Below are positions 1 to 8,749 of a stretch of DNA of 51,504 nt, in pieces. Position 1 is the first letter of the stretch, and each line of letters begins with the position of its first letter. Made by a program: the position numbers and the translations under genes. The notes under the pieces are model-generated. The model was not told where the DNA came from, searched no databases, and worked only from the letters and a program-made list of their open reading frames with translations. The DNA is from a virus: positions 1-51,504 of the IMG/VR virus record IMGVR_UViG_3300027413_000010; one strand, written 5' to 3'.

Positions 1-2
1 CT

Positions 3-512
3 AAATACGATACTATTGTTGAAACAGTAGAAACATACATTCCAGAATACAGAACAAAAGTAAAATGGAAAACAGTACACGATACAATAGAGGTACATGA
101 TACCATCCCAACAGACACAGCATCTATTTTAAAAGACTATTTTGAAACCTATGCATACACAGATACACTAAAAACAGATAGTGTTACATTTGTTATAAAC
201 GATACAATATCTCAAAACAGAATATTATCTAGGGGCATAAATTACAGTTTAGTATATCCTACTAAAATAATCTCAACAGAACGTGAGGTTAACAAAAGAG
301 AGTTGTATATTGGCTTCGGCTTAGGAGGTGATAAACAACAACTAAGCTATGTAGGTAGTGAATTAATGCTACGAAATAAAAAAGAACGAATATATGGGGT
401 AGGATTAGGTATAAACAACAATTTTGAACCTATATTAACATTCAAAATGAGTTGGAAAATAAAATTTCCACAAAAACCTAAACTTAACATACCCATAGAA
501 TCTCTTCTATGA
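3..512 (+). CDS. 3' part of an unrecognised gene (5' end outside window)
   Basis: The frame is open from the window edge to a TGA at 510-512, giving 169 visible residues; the start lies upstream. The first half is rich in Thr, Asp, Val and Tyr with repeated 'HDTI/NDTI' type strings (for example VHDTIEVHDTIPTD). The second half alternates glycine and hydrophobic residues (LYIGFGLGGD, IYGVGLGINN), which suggests beta structure, and ends in a basic tail. An N-terminal signal or membrane anchor could sit in the missing part, but that cannot be seen. The stop overlaps the terminase start (ATGA at 509-512), so the two are probably co-translated. I do not recognise the family. A lysis or envelope role is conceivable from position and composition but is not shown. 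Confidence 0.7.
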   Translation, partial: KYDTIVETVETYIPEYRTKVKWKTVHDTIEVHDTIPTDTASILKDYFETYAYTDTLKTDSVTFVINDTISQNRILSRGINYSLVYPTKIISTEREVNKRELYIGFGLGGDKQQLSYVGSELMLRNKKERIYGVGLGINNNFEPILTFKMSWKIKFPQKPKLNIPIESLL

Positions 513-2083
513 GTGATATAAAAAAAGTAATAAGACAAGAATATCTAAAATGTGCTAGTGACCCCATACATTTTATGAAAAAATACTGTTTTATACAGCA
601 TCCTCAAAGAGGTAGAATACAATTTTCACTATACCCATTTCAAGAAAAAGTACTATCCTTATTTCAAGACAATCCTTATTCCATTATCCTAAAATCTAGA
701 CAGTTAGGTATATCTACCCTAACAGCAGGTTTTTCATTATGGATGATGATATTCAACCAAGATAAAAACATACTCTGTATAGCAACAAAACAAGACACAG
801 CCAAAAACATGGTTACAAAGGTTAAATTCATGTATGAAAATTTACCTTCATGGCTTAAGATAAACGCAGATGAAAATAACAAGTTAACATTACGATTAAC
901 AAACGGTTCTCAAATTAAAGCAACTTCAGCAGCATCAGATGCAGGTAGATCAGAAGCAGTATCTTTACTATTAATAGATGAGGCGGCATTTATTGAAAAT
1001 ATAGGTGAAATATGGGCTTCAGCACAACAAACACTAGCAACTGGAGGAGGTTGTATAGCCTTAAGCACTCCCTATGGCACTGGAAATTGGTTTCATCAAA
1101 CATGGGTTAGAGCAGAAGAAAAGGCAAATGATTTTTTACCAATACGATTACCATGGTTCGTTCATCCAGAAAGAGATCAATCATGGAGAGACAGACAAGA
1201 TGAATTACTAGGTGATCCTAGAATGGCAGCACAAGAATGTGATTGTGATTTTTCAACATCAGGTGATGTTGTATTTTACCCTGAATATATAGAATTTTAT
1301 GAAAAAACTTACATTAAAGATCCTCTTGAACGTCGTGGCGCTGACAGAAATTTATGGGTATGGGAGCCTTGTGATTATTCGAGAACATATATGGTTGTGG
1401 CTGACGTTGCTAGAGGAGACGGAAAAGACTACTCAGCATTCCACATCATAGACATTGAAAATAATACTCAAGTAGCAGAATATAAAGGACAATTAGGCAC
1501 AAAAGAATTTGGAAATTTATTAGTAGGTATAGCTACAGAATATAATGAAGCACTATTAGTAGTAGAAAACGCAAGTATAGGTTGGGCTACAATCCAAACA
1601 ATAATAGATAGAGGATATTCTAACCTCTACTACTCACCTAAGAGTGGAGAAGTAAGAGCTGATTCGTATTTTGACCAATATATGGATACATCAAGAATGG
1701 TAGCAGGTTTTACAAATTCATCTAGAGTTAGACCTATGTTAATAGGTAAATTTCAAGAGTATTTAGGTGATAAAGGTGTAACCATACAAAGTAAAAGATT
1801 AATAGAAGAGATGAAAACTTTTATTTGGAAAAATGGTAGACCAGAGGCACAACAGGGCTACAATGACGATTTAGTAATGTCATTTGGTATAGCAATGTAT
1901 ATGAGAGACACAGCATTTAAATTTAAATCTCAAGGAATAGATTTAGCAAAAAGTATGTTAAAAAACATATCATCAAACAAAACAAGTTATTCAGGAGTTT
2001 ATAATCCTGTAACAGATAAAAACCCATGGAAAATAGACAACCCCTATTCTAAAGGAGAAGAGGACATTCGTTGGCTTTTATAA
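509..2083 (+). CDS. 17: Terminase large subunit (gp17-like DNA packaging ATPase/nuclease)
   Basis: 524 residues, slightly shorter than T4 gp17 (about 610). It is the motor that drives DNA into the prohead through the portal and cuts the concatemer. The N-terminal ATPase carries a Walker A variant SRQLGIST (63-70), a Walker B LLLIDEA with D157/E158, and a coupling motif STPYGTGNW (186-194). The C-terminal RNase H-like nuclease shows the expected acidic triad: D299 in VADVARGDGKDYS, E353 in VVENAS, and the Asp pair in YNDDLVMSFG near residue 450. The start is ATG at 509, overlapping the upstream stop by four bases. The portal gene follows after 21 nt, the usual packaging pair. No small terminase subunit is visible in the window. 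Confidence 0.97.
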   Translation: MSDIKKVIRQEYLKCASDPIHFMKKYCFIQHPQRGRIQFSLYPFQEKVLSLFQDNPYSIILKSRQLGISTLTAGFSLWMMIFNQDKNILCIATKQDTAKNMVTKVKFMYENLPSWLKINADENNKLTLRLTNGSQIKATSAASDAGRSEAVSLLLIDEAAFIENIGEIWASAQQTLATGGGCIALSTPYGTGNWFHQTWVRAEEKANDFLPIRLPWFVHPERDQSWRDRQDELLGDPRMAAQECDCDFSTSGDVVFYPEYIEFYEKTYIKDPLERRGADRNLWVWEPCDYSRTYMVVADVARGDGKDYSAFHIIDIENNTQVAEYKGQLGTKEFGNLLVGIATEYNEALLVVENASIGWATIQTIIDRGYSNLYYSPKSGEVRADSYFDQYMDTSRMVAGFTNSSRVRPMLIGKFQEYLGDKGVTIQSKRLIEEMKTFIWKNGRPEAQQGYNDDLVMSFGIAMYMRDTAFKFKSQGIDLAKSMLKNISSNKTSYSGVYNPVTDKNPWKIDNPYSKGEEDIRWLL

Positions 2084-2091
2084 TATTTATA
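2082..2091 (+). promoter_or_regulatory. Late-promoter-like motif upstream of the portal gene
   Basis: AATATTTATA overlaps the terminase stop and lies 14 nt before the portal ATG. It is one of twelve copies of a shared AATATTTATAA motif upstream of virion genes. It resembles the T4 late box (TATAAATA family) and has no properly spaced TTG. Promoter function is inferred. Confidence 0.5.
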
Positions 2092-2104
2092 CGATATACA
2101 CACA

Positions 2105-3997
2105 ATGGCAGATACTAGATTATTTTCAAGACTTAAAAGATTATTCGCAACAGACGTAGTAATCAGAAATGAAGGCGGTAACCAACTTAAGGTTATGGAT
2201 GTTAATAAAATCCAACAATCTGGAGAAGTTGAAACAAATTCATTAGTAGATAGATTTAACAGAGTATACTCTACATCACCTACATCACTATATGGTTATC
2301 AAAACAACTTTAACTATCAAACACTAAGACCACAACTATACTCAGAATATGATGCTATGGATACAGATGCTATTATAGCTTCTGCTTTAGATATTATAGC
2401 AGATGAATCTACACTTAAAAATGATATGGGTGAAGTATTACAAATCAGAAGTTCTGATGAAAATATTCAAAAAATACTATACAACTTATTTTATGATGTA
2501 TTAAATGTAGAATTTAATCTATGGCCATGGATTAGAAATATGTGTAAATATGGAGATTTTTTCCTTAAACTAGAAATAGCAGAAAAGTATGGTGTGTATA
2601 ATGTTATACCTTATAACGCATTTCACATTGAAAGATTAGAGGGACAAGACGAAGATAACCCAATGGATATAAAATATGCCTTTAGTCCTGATGGTGTATC
2701 AGCTGGAGGTTATGGATATTATAACGTCCCAGGAAATAATGATGTTCAAGGTAATCAAATATTATTTGATAATTATGAAATGGCTCATTTTAGATTACTT
2801 ACAGATACTAACTTCTTACCTTATGGCAGATCTTATATAGAACCAGCACGTAAACTGTTTAAACAATACACACTAATGGAAGACGCGATGCTTATACATC
2901 GTATAGTAAGAGCGCCAGAAAAGCGAATATTTTACATCAATGTAGGAAACATTCCACCTGCAGAAGTAGAAAACTTTATGCAAAAGACTATTTCAAAAAT
3001 GAAAAGAACTCCTCACATAGACCAAGAAACAGGAGAATACAATTTGAAATACAATATGCAAAACATGCTTGAAGATTTCTACATTCCAATTAGAGGTAAT
3101 GATACAGCAACTAAAATAGATACTACACCAGGATTACAATATGATGGTATAGCCGATGTAGAATATTTAAGAGAAAAACTATTTGCAGCCCTTAAAGTGC
3201 CTAAAGCATTCATGGGTTATGATGAAAACACAGATGGTAAAGCTACATTAGCAGCACAAGATATCAGATTTGCTAGAACAATAGAAAGAATACAAAGAAT
3301 AATAGTATCTGAATTACAAAAAATAGCATTAGTACATTTATATACTCAAGGTTACACTGATGAAAGTTTAGCTAACTTTGAATTATCAATGACTACACCA
3401 TCAATCATATACGATCAAGAAAGAGTAGCATTGATGACTGAAAAAATGACATTAGCTCAATCAATGATTGATAGTAAAATTATTCCTACAGATTGGATTT
3501 ATGAAAACATATTCCACTTCAGCCAAGATGAATTTGATGAATATAGAGATTTAGTTCAACAAGATGCTAAACGTTCATTTAGATTAGCTCAAATAGAGGC
3601 AGAAGGTAATGACCCATTAGAAACAGGTAAATCTTATGGCACACCACATGATTTAGCATCACTCTATGGTTTAGGTAGAAACCAATCAGATCCTGGTAAT
3701 GTACCAGATGGATATAATGAAAAAACACCATTAGGAAGACCTAAAGAAAAGCTTACAAATAGGGGTAAACAAGAAAACAATTTTGGAAAAGACCCAATAG
3801 GCAGAGAAGCTGCAAAAGGAGGTAATGATACTGAATCTAGTAGATTAAGACCAAAGTTTAAAGGTGGTTCTCCATTAGCAATGGAACATAAAAACATGCT
3901 TAAAAAAGTTCCTGGACCACAAAGAACTGGAAAACAACTTGTATTCGAACAAGAGAAAAAAGGAAATAATCTATTAGATGAAAATCAATTGAAATAA
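2105..3997 (+). CDS. 20: Portal vertex protein (gp20-like)
   Basis: 630 residues. It forms the dodecameric portal through which DNA enters and to which the neck attaches. The central region has the characteristic T4-type portal sequence: an N-terminal DTDAIIASALDIIADEST segment, HRIVRAPEKRIFYINVGNIP, and YLREKLFAALKVPKAFMGYDE followed by a long helix with RFARTIERIQRIIVSELQK. The C-terminal ~110 residues after the conserved core (from about GNDPLETGKSYG) are Gly/Asn/Lys/Pro-rich, low-complexity and probably disordered; T4 gp20 (524 residues) has no comparable length. A late-type motif precedes the gene and there is no Shine-Dalgarno. Confidence 0.95.
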   Translation: MADTRLFSRLKRLFATDVVIRNEGGNQLKVMDVNKIQQSGEVETNSLVDRFNRVYSTSPTSLYGYQNNFNYQTLRPQLYSEYDAMDTDAIIASALDIIADESTLKNDMGEVLQIRSSDENIQKILYNLFYDVLNVEFNLWPWIRNMCKYGDFFLKLEIAEKYGVYNVIPYNAFHIERLEGQDEDNPMDIKYAFSPDGVSAGGYGYYNVPGNNDVQGNQILFDNYEMAHFRLLTDTNFLPYGRSYIEPARKLFKQYTLMEDAMLIHRIVRAPEKRIFYINVGNIPPAEVENFMQKTISKMKRTPHIDQETGEYNLKYNMQNMLEDFYIPIRGNDTATKIDTTPGLQYDGIADVEYLREKLFAALKVPKAFMGYDENTDGKATLAAQDIRFARTIERIQRIIVSELQKIALVHLYTQGYTDESLANFELSMTTPSIIYDQERVALMTEKMTLAQSMIDSKIIPTDWIYENIFHFSQDEFDEYRDLVQQDAKRSFRLAQIEAEGNDPLETGKSYGTPHDLASLYGLGRNQSDPGNVPDGYNEKTPLGRPKEKLTNRGKQENNFGKDPIGREAAKGGNDTESSRLRPKFKGGSPLAMEHKNMLKKVPGPQRTGKQLVFEQEKKGNNLLDENQLK

Positions 3998-4010
3998 TAG
4001 AATATTTTTA

Positions 4011-4026
4011 TATATTTATAAATAAA
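4011..4026 (+). promoter_or_regulatory. Late-promoter-like motif, palindromic form
   Basis: The sequence TATATTTATAAATAAA includes the perfect palindrome TATTTATAAATA, so it carries TATAAATA on both strands. It lies in the 43-nt gap after the portal gene, about 15 nt before the next ATG. Confidence 0.5.
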
Positions 4027-4040
4027 CCAAATTACACGGA

Positions 4041-4901
4041 ATGAACATTAAACATTCAAAGTACAAAAATTCTGGTATTCTTTTTGAATTATTAGTAAGA
4101 CAAATCACTGCTGATACTTTAGACGGCATTGACTCACCAGCTAGAAAAATTTTAAAAGAATATTTTGTTAAAACAGAATTAGGCAGAGAATACAAGTTAT
4201 ACGAACAATTATCTAAACACACTAGTGTTACAGAAGCAAAAGCCAATCTAATATTAAATTCATTATTAGAAACGTCTTTAAATTTAAATAGAAGTGCTTT
4301 AAAAAGACAAAAATATAATTTAATCAGTGAAATTAAAAAACATTACGATTTAACTAAATTTTTCAAACATAAGCTTCCAAACTATAAAACACAAGCAGCT
4401 CTTTACATGCTAACTGAAATCAAAGCAAATAAAGAATTTTCTAATCCTGAATTAGAAATAAACAATAAGATTACTATTTTAGAGCATCTATCTGAAAAAT
4501 CAATAGTAAAAGAAACTAAAGAAACAGTTATAGATGAGTTTCAAACCTATGATAAGGATTTAAGAATACTAACATACAGAGTATTACTTGAAAAGTTTAA
4601 TAGTAAATATGATACATTACTAGAAGAACAAAAAGAAATACTTAAAGAACTTATCACATCAATAGACAACACTCCTAGATTAAGAGAATTTCACAATACT
4701 AAAGTAAACGAAATTAAAGAATCACTAACTGAACTAGGCAATGCTGTTACAGATAAAGTTACTAAAATCAAAGTTACAGAAGTAATTAAAATTCTTCCTA
4801 CAATAGATAAAACATCTAAAGTTAAAGATGACGATTTAACTAACTTATTACAATATTACGATTTAATACAAGAATTAAAGGATGTACAGGTTCAAGCTTA
4901 A
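4041..4901 (+). CDS. Unknown head-module protein A
   Basis: 286 residues, Lys/Glu/Leu-rich and predicted by eye to be almost entirely helical (for example EEQKEILKELITSIDN). There are no signal peptide, membrane segments or catalytic motifs that I recognise. It begins MNIKHSKYKNSGILFELLVRQ and sits between portal and protease, where T4 keeps small prohead-core genes (67 and 68); this protein is much larger. A late-type motif lies upstream. Its end overlaps the next gene by 20 nt, which suggests translational coupling. A prohead core or assembly role is inferred from position only. Confidence 0.8.
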   Translation: MNIKHSKYKNSGILFELLVRQITADTLDGIDSPARKILKEYFVKTELGREYKLYEQLSKHTSVTEAKANLILNSLLETSLNLNRSALKRQKYNLISEIKKHYDLTKFFKHKLPNYKTQAALYMLTEIKANKEFSNPELEINNKITILEHLSEKSIVKETKETVIDEFQTYDKDLRILTYRVLLEKFNSKYDTLLEEQKEILKELITSIDNTPRLREFHNTKVNEIKESLTELGNAVTDKVTKIKVTEVIKILPTIDKTSKVKDDDLTNLLQYYDLIQELKDVQVQA

Positions 4902-5952
4902 AGAAATAGAAGTAGGTGATACTGAAATTAGAGGAGGTAAAAAATCAACTGTTTCCGCTATAGATGATGCTACAGGCAGAATCGAATGGGACATAGTAGA
5001 TGCAGCTGACTTTTCATCAGTATACAAAGCACTATCAAAAGCAAACGATTTTTTAAGTACATTAGAAAAAGAAGGTAAAGCTAAAGACGATGTAGTAATA
5101 GACGGATTTGCAGAAGACATAGCCAAATTATTCAATGCATTCAGAACACACGTTAGAAAAAACTATCCTAAAGAATATGAGCGTGTATCAAGATTAAAAG
5201 AAAATGTAGTTTTTGATAATGAATCACCATCTTTAAAAGCTAAAATTGCGGCAGATAATTTTATGAAAATGTATCGTTCAGAATTTAGAAGAGTTTTTAG
5301 TAATTTTGGTAAAGAAGCAGAAGCTGAATTTAAAAAAATTGTAAAATTAAAAATATGCCAATTACAAGAATCAGTTAATGAAGGTCATGGTTTAGATCAA
5401 GGTGATTTAGATTATTTACAATTTATAGCTGATAAAAACCCAGACGATACTAAATTAGAAAAAATTATTAAATTTTTATCAGACTCAAATATACTAGTAG
5501 ATAAAACAAAAGATTTATCTAAAGGTAAAGAAGTTGAAGAACAATCTTCTACAGCCCAAGGTGGAGCATCATTTACCCCAGGAGAAGGAGCACAATATGC
5601 AACACCCTTTGCATTTAGAAAGAAAGGTAAAAAAGGACCTAGTATTTATTACTATAAATTAGGATATAAGCCTGTACCTAAAAAAATAAAAGGAGCAGGA
5701 ACCATAGTAAAACAACTATTTGAGTATAATGATTTCCAAGAGGGAAGAATTAAAAATTTTGACGTTATTGAAGACAAAATAAATTCAATTCTCCCAATGG
5801 TATCAAATGCAAAAAATAAAACAGCAGAATATTATAATGAAAATCCGGGTTCATATAATGTAAATTACCCGACAGATGCAATATTAAAAGAATTAGACGA
5901 TATTATAGACCAATTAAAACAAGCAAATGAAGACCTTAGCAAATCAGTATAA
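4882..5952 (+). CDS. Unknown head-module protein B
   Basis: 356 residues, starting at an ATG inside the previous gene. The N-terminal third is charged and helical. The middle holds a Gly/Ser/Pro-rich linker around residues 215-240 (GGASFTPGEGAQYATPFAF), followed by a basic KKGKKGPSIYYYKLGYKPVPKK patch. The C-terminus is again acidic and helical. No known domain is recognised. The gene overlaps its neighbours on both sides (20 and 26 nt), so genes A, B and C form one coupled translation unit between portal and protease. A scaffold or core role is possible but not demonstrated. Confidence 0.8.
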   Translation: MYRFKLKEIEVGDTEIRGGKKSTVSAIDDATGRIEWDIVDAADFSSVYKALSKANDFLSTLEKEGKAKDDVVIDGFAEDIAKLFNAFRTHVRKNYPKEYERVSRLKENVVFDNESPSLKAKIAADNFMKMYRSEFRRVFSNFGKEAEAEFKKIVKLKICQLQESVNEGHGLDQGDLDYLQFIADKNPDDTKLEKIIKFLSDSNILVDKTKDLSKGKEVEEQSSTAQGGASFTPGEGAQYATPFAFRKKGKKGPSIYYYKLGYKPVPKKIKGAGTIVKQLFEYNDFQEGRIKNFDVIEDKINSILPMVSNAKNKTAEYYNENPGSYNVNYPTDAILKELDDIIDQLKQANEDLSKSV

Positions 5953-6919
5953 ATTAATTAAAAAAGGTAAAGGACATAAAGGTGTCTTTTTAAAAGAGGC
6001 AAAGGCCAAATACCCTAGCCTTATAACCAATGCTTCTACATTTAATGAAGCATCTACTATTCTTAAACAAAAAGGAATTATCTCAGAAAACTATGTAGAT
6101 TTAAGACCTATTAATAATCCTTTAGAAAGAAAAAAAGAAGGATATGAGACGGCATTTGCAAATTTTCTAGCTGAAGCAGAAGCAAAAGCTGAAGAAAAAA
6201 AGGTATCTAAAGAAGTAGAAGAAGATGCTGCTAAAAATTATGATTATAAAGATGAAAAAGATCCAAATAACATGATTTTTGGTCAAATTCAAATGGGATA
6301 CTATTTTGAAATGAAGCAAGAAAAAAATGCTGACAAAACAATCGATGAGATTAAAGATATTGTGTTTAAAAACCTAGCTAAAGACCCGATTTACTACACT
6401 AAAAACGGGCAATTTGGTGTTGAAGTAGGATACACAGATGAAGCACCTAGTTTAGGCGAACCAGAAGAACCAAAAGGTGAATACAAATCATCAGGATATG
6501 GTAAACTAAAAGAAAATAAAGAACCAGTTAATGAAATAGCAATAGCAGGTGGTTTAGTAACAGGTGGAGGATTTACATCTAAAGACTACAAAAGTTTTTT
6601 TGGTTTAACTGAAGAAGATACTAATGAAGAAAAAGCAACAAATACAGACATAGAAAGTCAAAAAGAGTTTAATGATGAATTAAAGATAACAAATAATGAA
6701 CTTGAAAAAACTAAAGAGTTAGTAGGTGAGGATGAAATAAAAGAAAACTTTGAAAACGAAATGGCTGATGCATTAGCAACACAAGCAGAAGAAATTCTTA
6801 GAGACGCAGAAGCAAGAGGAGAAGATTTAAATATAGATAAAGTATTAGACATGGTAATGGGTGATATGAGAGGCTTATTAAAACAACACCTTGAAATATT
6901 TGTAAATGATTTAATGTAA
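5927..6919 (+). CDS. Unknown head-module protein C (acidic, helical)
   Basis: 330 residues, overlapping the previous gene by 26 nt and ending one base before the protease ATG. A basic N-terminus (YKLIKKGKGHKGVFLKEAK) is followed by very acidic, Glu/Lys/Ala-rich sequence with long helices, especially residues 225-330 (for example LATQAEEILRDAEARGEDL). A Gly-rich patch (AIAGGLVTGGGFTSKDY) interrupts it near residue 205. Composition and position next to gp21 and the scaffold fit a prohead core component. There is no sequence signature that I can name. Confidence 0.8.
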   Translation: MKTLANQYKLIKKGKGHKGVFLKEAKAKYPSLITNASTFNEASTILKQKGIISENYVDLRPINNPLERKKEGYETAFANFLAEAEAKAEEKKVSKEVEEDAAKNYDYKDEKDPNNMIFGQIQMGYYFEMKQEKNADKTIDEIKDIVFKNLAKDPIYYTKNGQFGVEVGYTDEAPSLGEPEEPKGEYKSSGYGKLKENKEPVNEIAIAGGLVTGGGFTSKDYKSFFGLTEEDTNEEKATNTDIESQKEFNDELKITNNELEKTKELVGEDEIKENFENEMADALATQAEEILRDAEARGEDLNIDKVLDMVMGDMRGLLKQHLEIFVNDLM

Positions 6920-6920
6920 T

Positions 6921-7520
6921 ATGAAACAAGTACTTATAGAAACACAGCTATTCAAACCATCCAAAGGTTTACTATCAGAAGGTAAAATGTCTGAAAGAGG
7001 TAATCCTCTAGTAGAAGGTATACTAGCAACTTGTGAAGTTGAAAACGGTAATGGTAGATTCTACTCTAAAGACCTATGGGAAAGAGAAATAGATAAGTAC
7101 ATGCAACTAGTTGAAGAAAACAGAGCAACAGGAGAATTAGACCACCCTGAATCTCAAGTAATCAACCTAAAAAACGTTTCACACAACATCAAAGACATAA
7201 ACTGGGATGGTAAAAACATCATGGGTACAATAGAACTACTACCTACACCATCAGGAAACATTTTAAAAGCACTAATAGACAGTGGTATCACAGTAGGTGT
7301 ATCATCCAGAGGAATGGGTTCACTAGAACAAAAAGGTGAGCTAATGGAAGTACAAGACGATTTTGAATTACTATGTTGGGATTTTGTTTCAACACCATCC
7401 AATCCAGGTTCATTCATGACACTAAAAGAAGGTAAAGAAAATAACATTAACCAATATGCAAAAGCAAACAGCATAGTAACAGAAATACTATGTGCAAACG
7501 GTAATTGCCCAATATTTTAA
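6921..7520 (+). CDS. 21: Prohead core protease (gp21-like)
   Basis: 199 residues, close to T4 gp21 (212). It is the serine protease that assembles in the prohead core and cleaves scaffold, capsid and internal proteins after (Leu/Ile)-x-Glu. The family motifs are visible: NGNGRFYSKDLW (43-54), the catalytic His in GELDHPES (H75), and the Ser-containing GVSSRGMGSL (S128/S129), followed by FELLCWDFVSTPSNPGSF. It starts one base after gene C and ends three bases before a protein that itself carries a gp21-type cleavage motif near its N-terminus. The placement between portal and capsid genes matches T4 order. Confidence 0.95.
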   Translation: MKQVLIETQLFKPSKGLLSEGKMSERGNPLVEGILATCEVENGNGRFYSKDLWEREIDKYMQLVEENRATGELDHPESQVINLKNVSHNIKDINWDGKNIMGTIELLPTPSGNILKALIDSGITVGVSSRGMGSLEQKGELMEVQDDFELLCWDFVSTPSNPGSFMTLKEGKENNINQYAKANSIVTEILCANGNCPIF

Positions 7521-7523
7521 AAA

Positions 7524-7988
7524 ATGAACGATTTCGATTTAATAAAATATTTAGCTGAAAACAAGCTTATAAAAGAAGAATTAACTTGGTTTATTGATGA
7601 TGAAAACACAGATGTACGTTATGAAAATGATGCATATTTAAAAGAAGTAGGGGATAAAATAAAAGAACTCCACCCTGATATATCCAGTGAAGATTTAAAT
7701 AAAATAATAATCATGACTGGAGAACAATACTCTAGAGAAGAAGACTTTCACGGTGATAGTATTCCTTCAAATAATTTTGTTGAAGCAGCAGTAGAAATAT
7801 ACCAAACGGATGTCTTGGGTAGTGATGGTAAGGATGATGAGGATTTTGATGAATGGGCTCCAGAGAATCTTGATGGTGATTTTCCAAAAGATAGTATGTT
7901 TGCAGGTTGGACACAGGCACAATATGATGCTTACCAAGAAGACCCCTATGTATATTTAAAAGATAAAACTAATCCAAGACTAAAATAA
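7524..7988 (+). CDS. Tagged small acidic protein 1 (putative packaged internal protein)
   Basis: 154 residues, strongly acidic. The N-terminus MNDFDLIKYLAENKLIKEE is a variant of the tag found on the next two genes. LAE followed by a short residue fits the (Leu/Ile)-x-Glu consensus of gp21-family proteases, as in T4 internal proteins whose N-terminal targeting peptide is removed after IAE. The body (residues 19-100) is similar to residues 113-198 of the third tagged protein (shared pattern ENKLIKEELT, then IKELHPDI versus IKSIYPNI, and SNNFVEAAVEIYQ versus SDEFADSIIMSYK). The function of the body is unknown. A capsid-internal location is inferred from tag and context. Confidence 0.8.
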   Translation: MNDFDLIKYLAENKLIKEELTWFIDDENTDVRYENDAYLKEVGDKIKELHPDISSEDLNKIIIMTGEQYSREEDFHGDSIPSNNFVEAAVEIYQTDVLGSDGKDDEDFDEWAPENLDGDFPKDSMFAGWTQAQYDAYQEDPYVYLKDKTNPRLK

Positions 7989-7992
7989 AAAA

Positions 7993-8679
7993 ATGGAAAA
8001 TTTTGATTTAAGAAAATATTTAGCTGAAGGTAGGCTATTAAAAGAAACATTTGTAGAATTTTCTGATGAACAAATTAATAAAGTATTAGATGCTGCTAAA
8101 AGAGGAGAGGCTCCTGAAGATGTAATTGATTCTGATTTTGGGGGTGATGACAAGTATCTCCAATCTGTTAAGGCTTTAATGGATATAAACAACTTCCCAG
8201 AACTAGAAGATGAATTTGAAGATACAATGGATGCTATGATAGTAGAACCTGAAGTATATCTTCAAGATATTATAGATGCATCTGCTGAAGAAATTGTAAG
8301 TGATTCTTATCTCGAGATAATGAAGGGTGTAGGAGAAAGATATAGTGCTCAAGTAGCAGTTATAAAAGCTAAAGCATGGGCTAAAAATAAATTATCTGAT
8401 TTAAAGAACAAAACAGAAAATATTCAAGATAAAGATTTACTAGCATCTCAAGCTATTGATATATTAAATGAATTTATATTTAAGGGTTTTGCTTTAAAAA
8501 GTTTAGATTTAAAACAATATTTAAAGGAATCAAAGGATAGTCTAAAAATAATCCCACCAAATGATGATGTATACAGCATAATACAAGGTATTGCTGATGG
8601 TTTAAACCCATACACAGGTGAAGAATTTGACTACACAGTAGATGAAATGCAGTCTGAATTAGAAAGACTTATAGCTTAA
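7993..8679 (+). CDS. Tagged small acidic protein 2 (putative packaged internal protein)
   Basis: 228 residues, acidic and helical. It starts with MENFDLRKYLAEGRLLKE, nearly identical to the start of the next gene at protein and DNA level, yet the sequence after the tag is unrelated to it. LAE followed by Gly is a good gp21-type cleavage site. A degenerate second copy, LDLKQYLKESKDSLK, occurs near residues 173-187. There is no catalytic motif or membrane segment. The start is ATG after an AAAAAA run, four bases after the previous stop. The simplest reading is a capsid-internal protein delivered with the DNA, but the cargo function is unknown. Confidence 0.8.
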   Translation: MENFDLRKYLAEGRLLKETFVEFSDEQINKVLDAAKRGEAPEDVIDSDFGGDDKYLQSVKALMDINNFPELEDEFEDTMDAMIVEPEVYLQDIIDASAEEIVSDSYLEIMKGVGERYSAQVAVIKAKAWAKNKLSDLKNKTENIQDKDLLASQAIDILNEFIFKGFALKSLDLKQYLKESKDSLKIIPPNDDVYSIIQGIADGLNPYTGEEFDYTVDEMQSELERLIA

Positions 8680-8749
8680 AATTAAAAATAAAAAAATGGA
8701 TAATTTCGATTTAAGAAAATATTTAGCTGAAGGTAGGCTATTAAAAGAA
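7993..8749 (+). repeat. Duplicated 54-nt tag sequence (7993-8046 and 8696-8749)
   Basis: The first 18 codons of the second and third tagged genes differ at only two of 54 bases (GAA/GAT and TTT/TTC), while the coding sequence downstream diverges completely. A shorter related block (GAAAACAAGCTT then TAAAAGAA) occurs at 7557, 9017 and 9296. Conservation that is confined to the tag points to recent copying or selection on the tag itself. Confidence 0.85.

Noticed and set aside
303-512. A complete 69-residue gene starting at 303.
   Set aside because: The frame continues open to the window edge without interruption and with protein-like sequence, so 303 (a TTG) is an internal codon.
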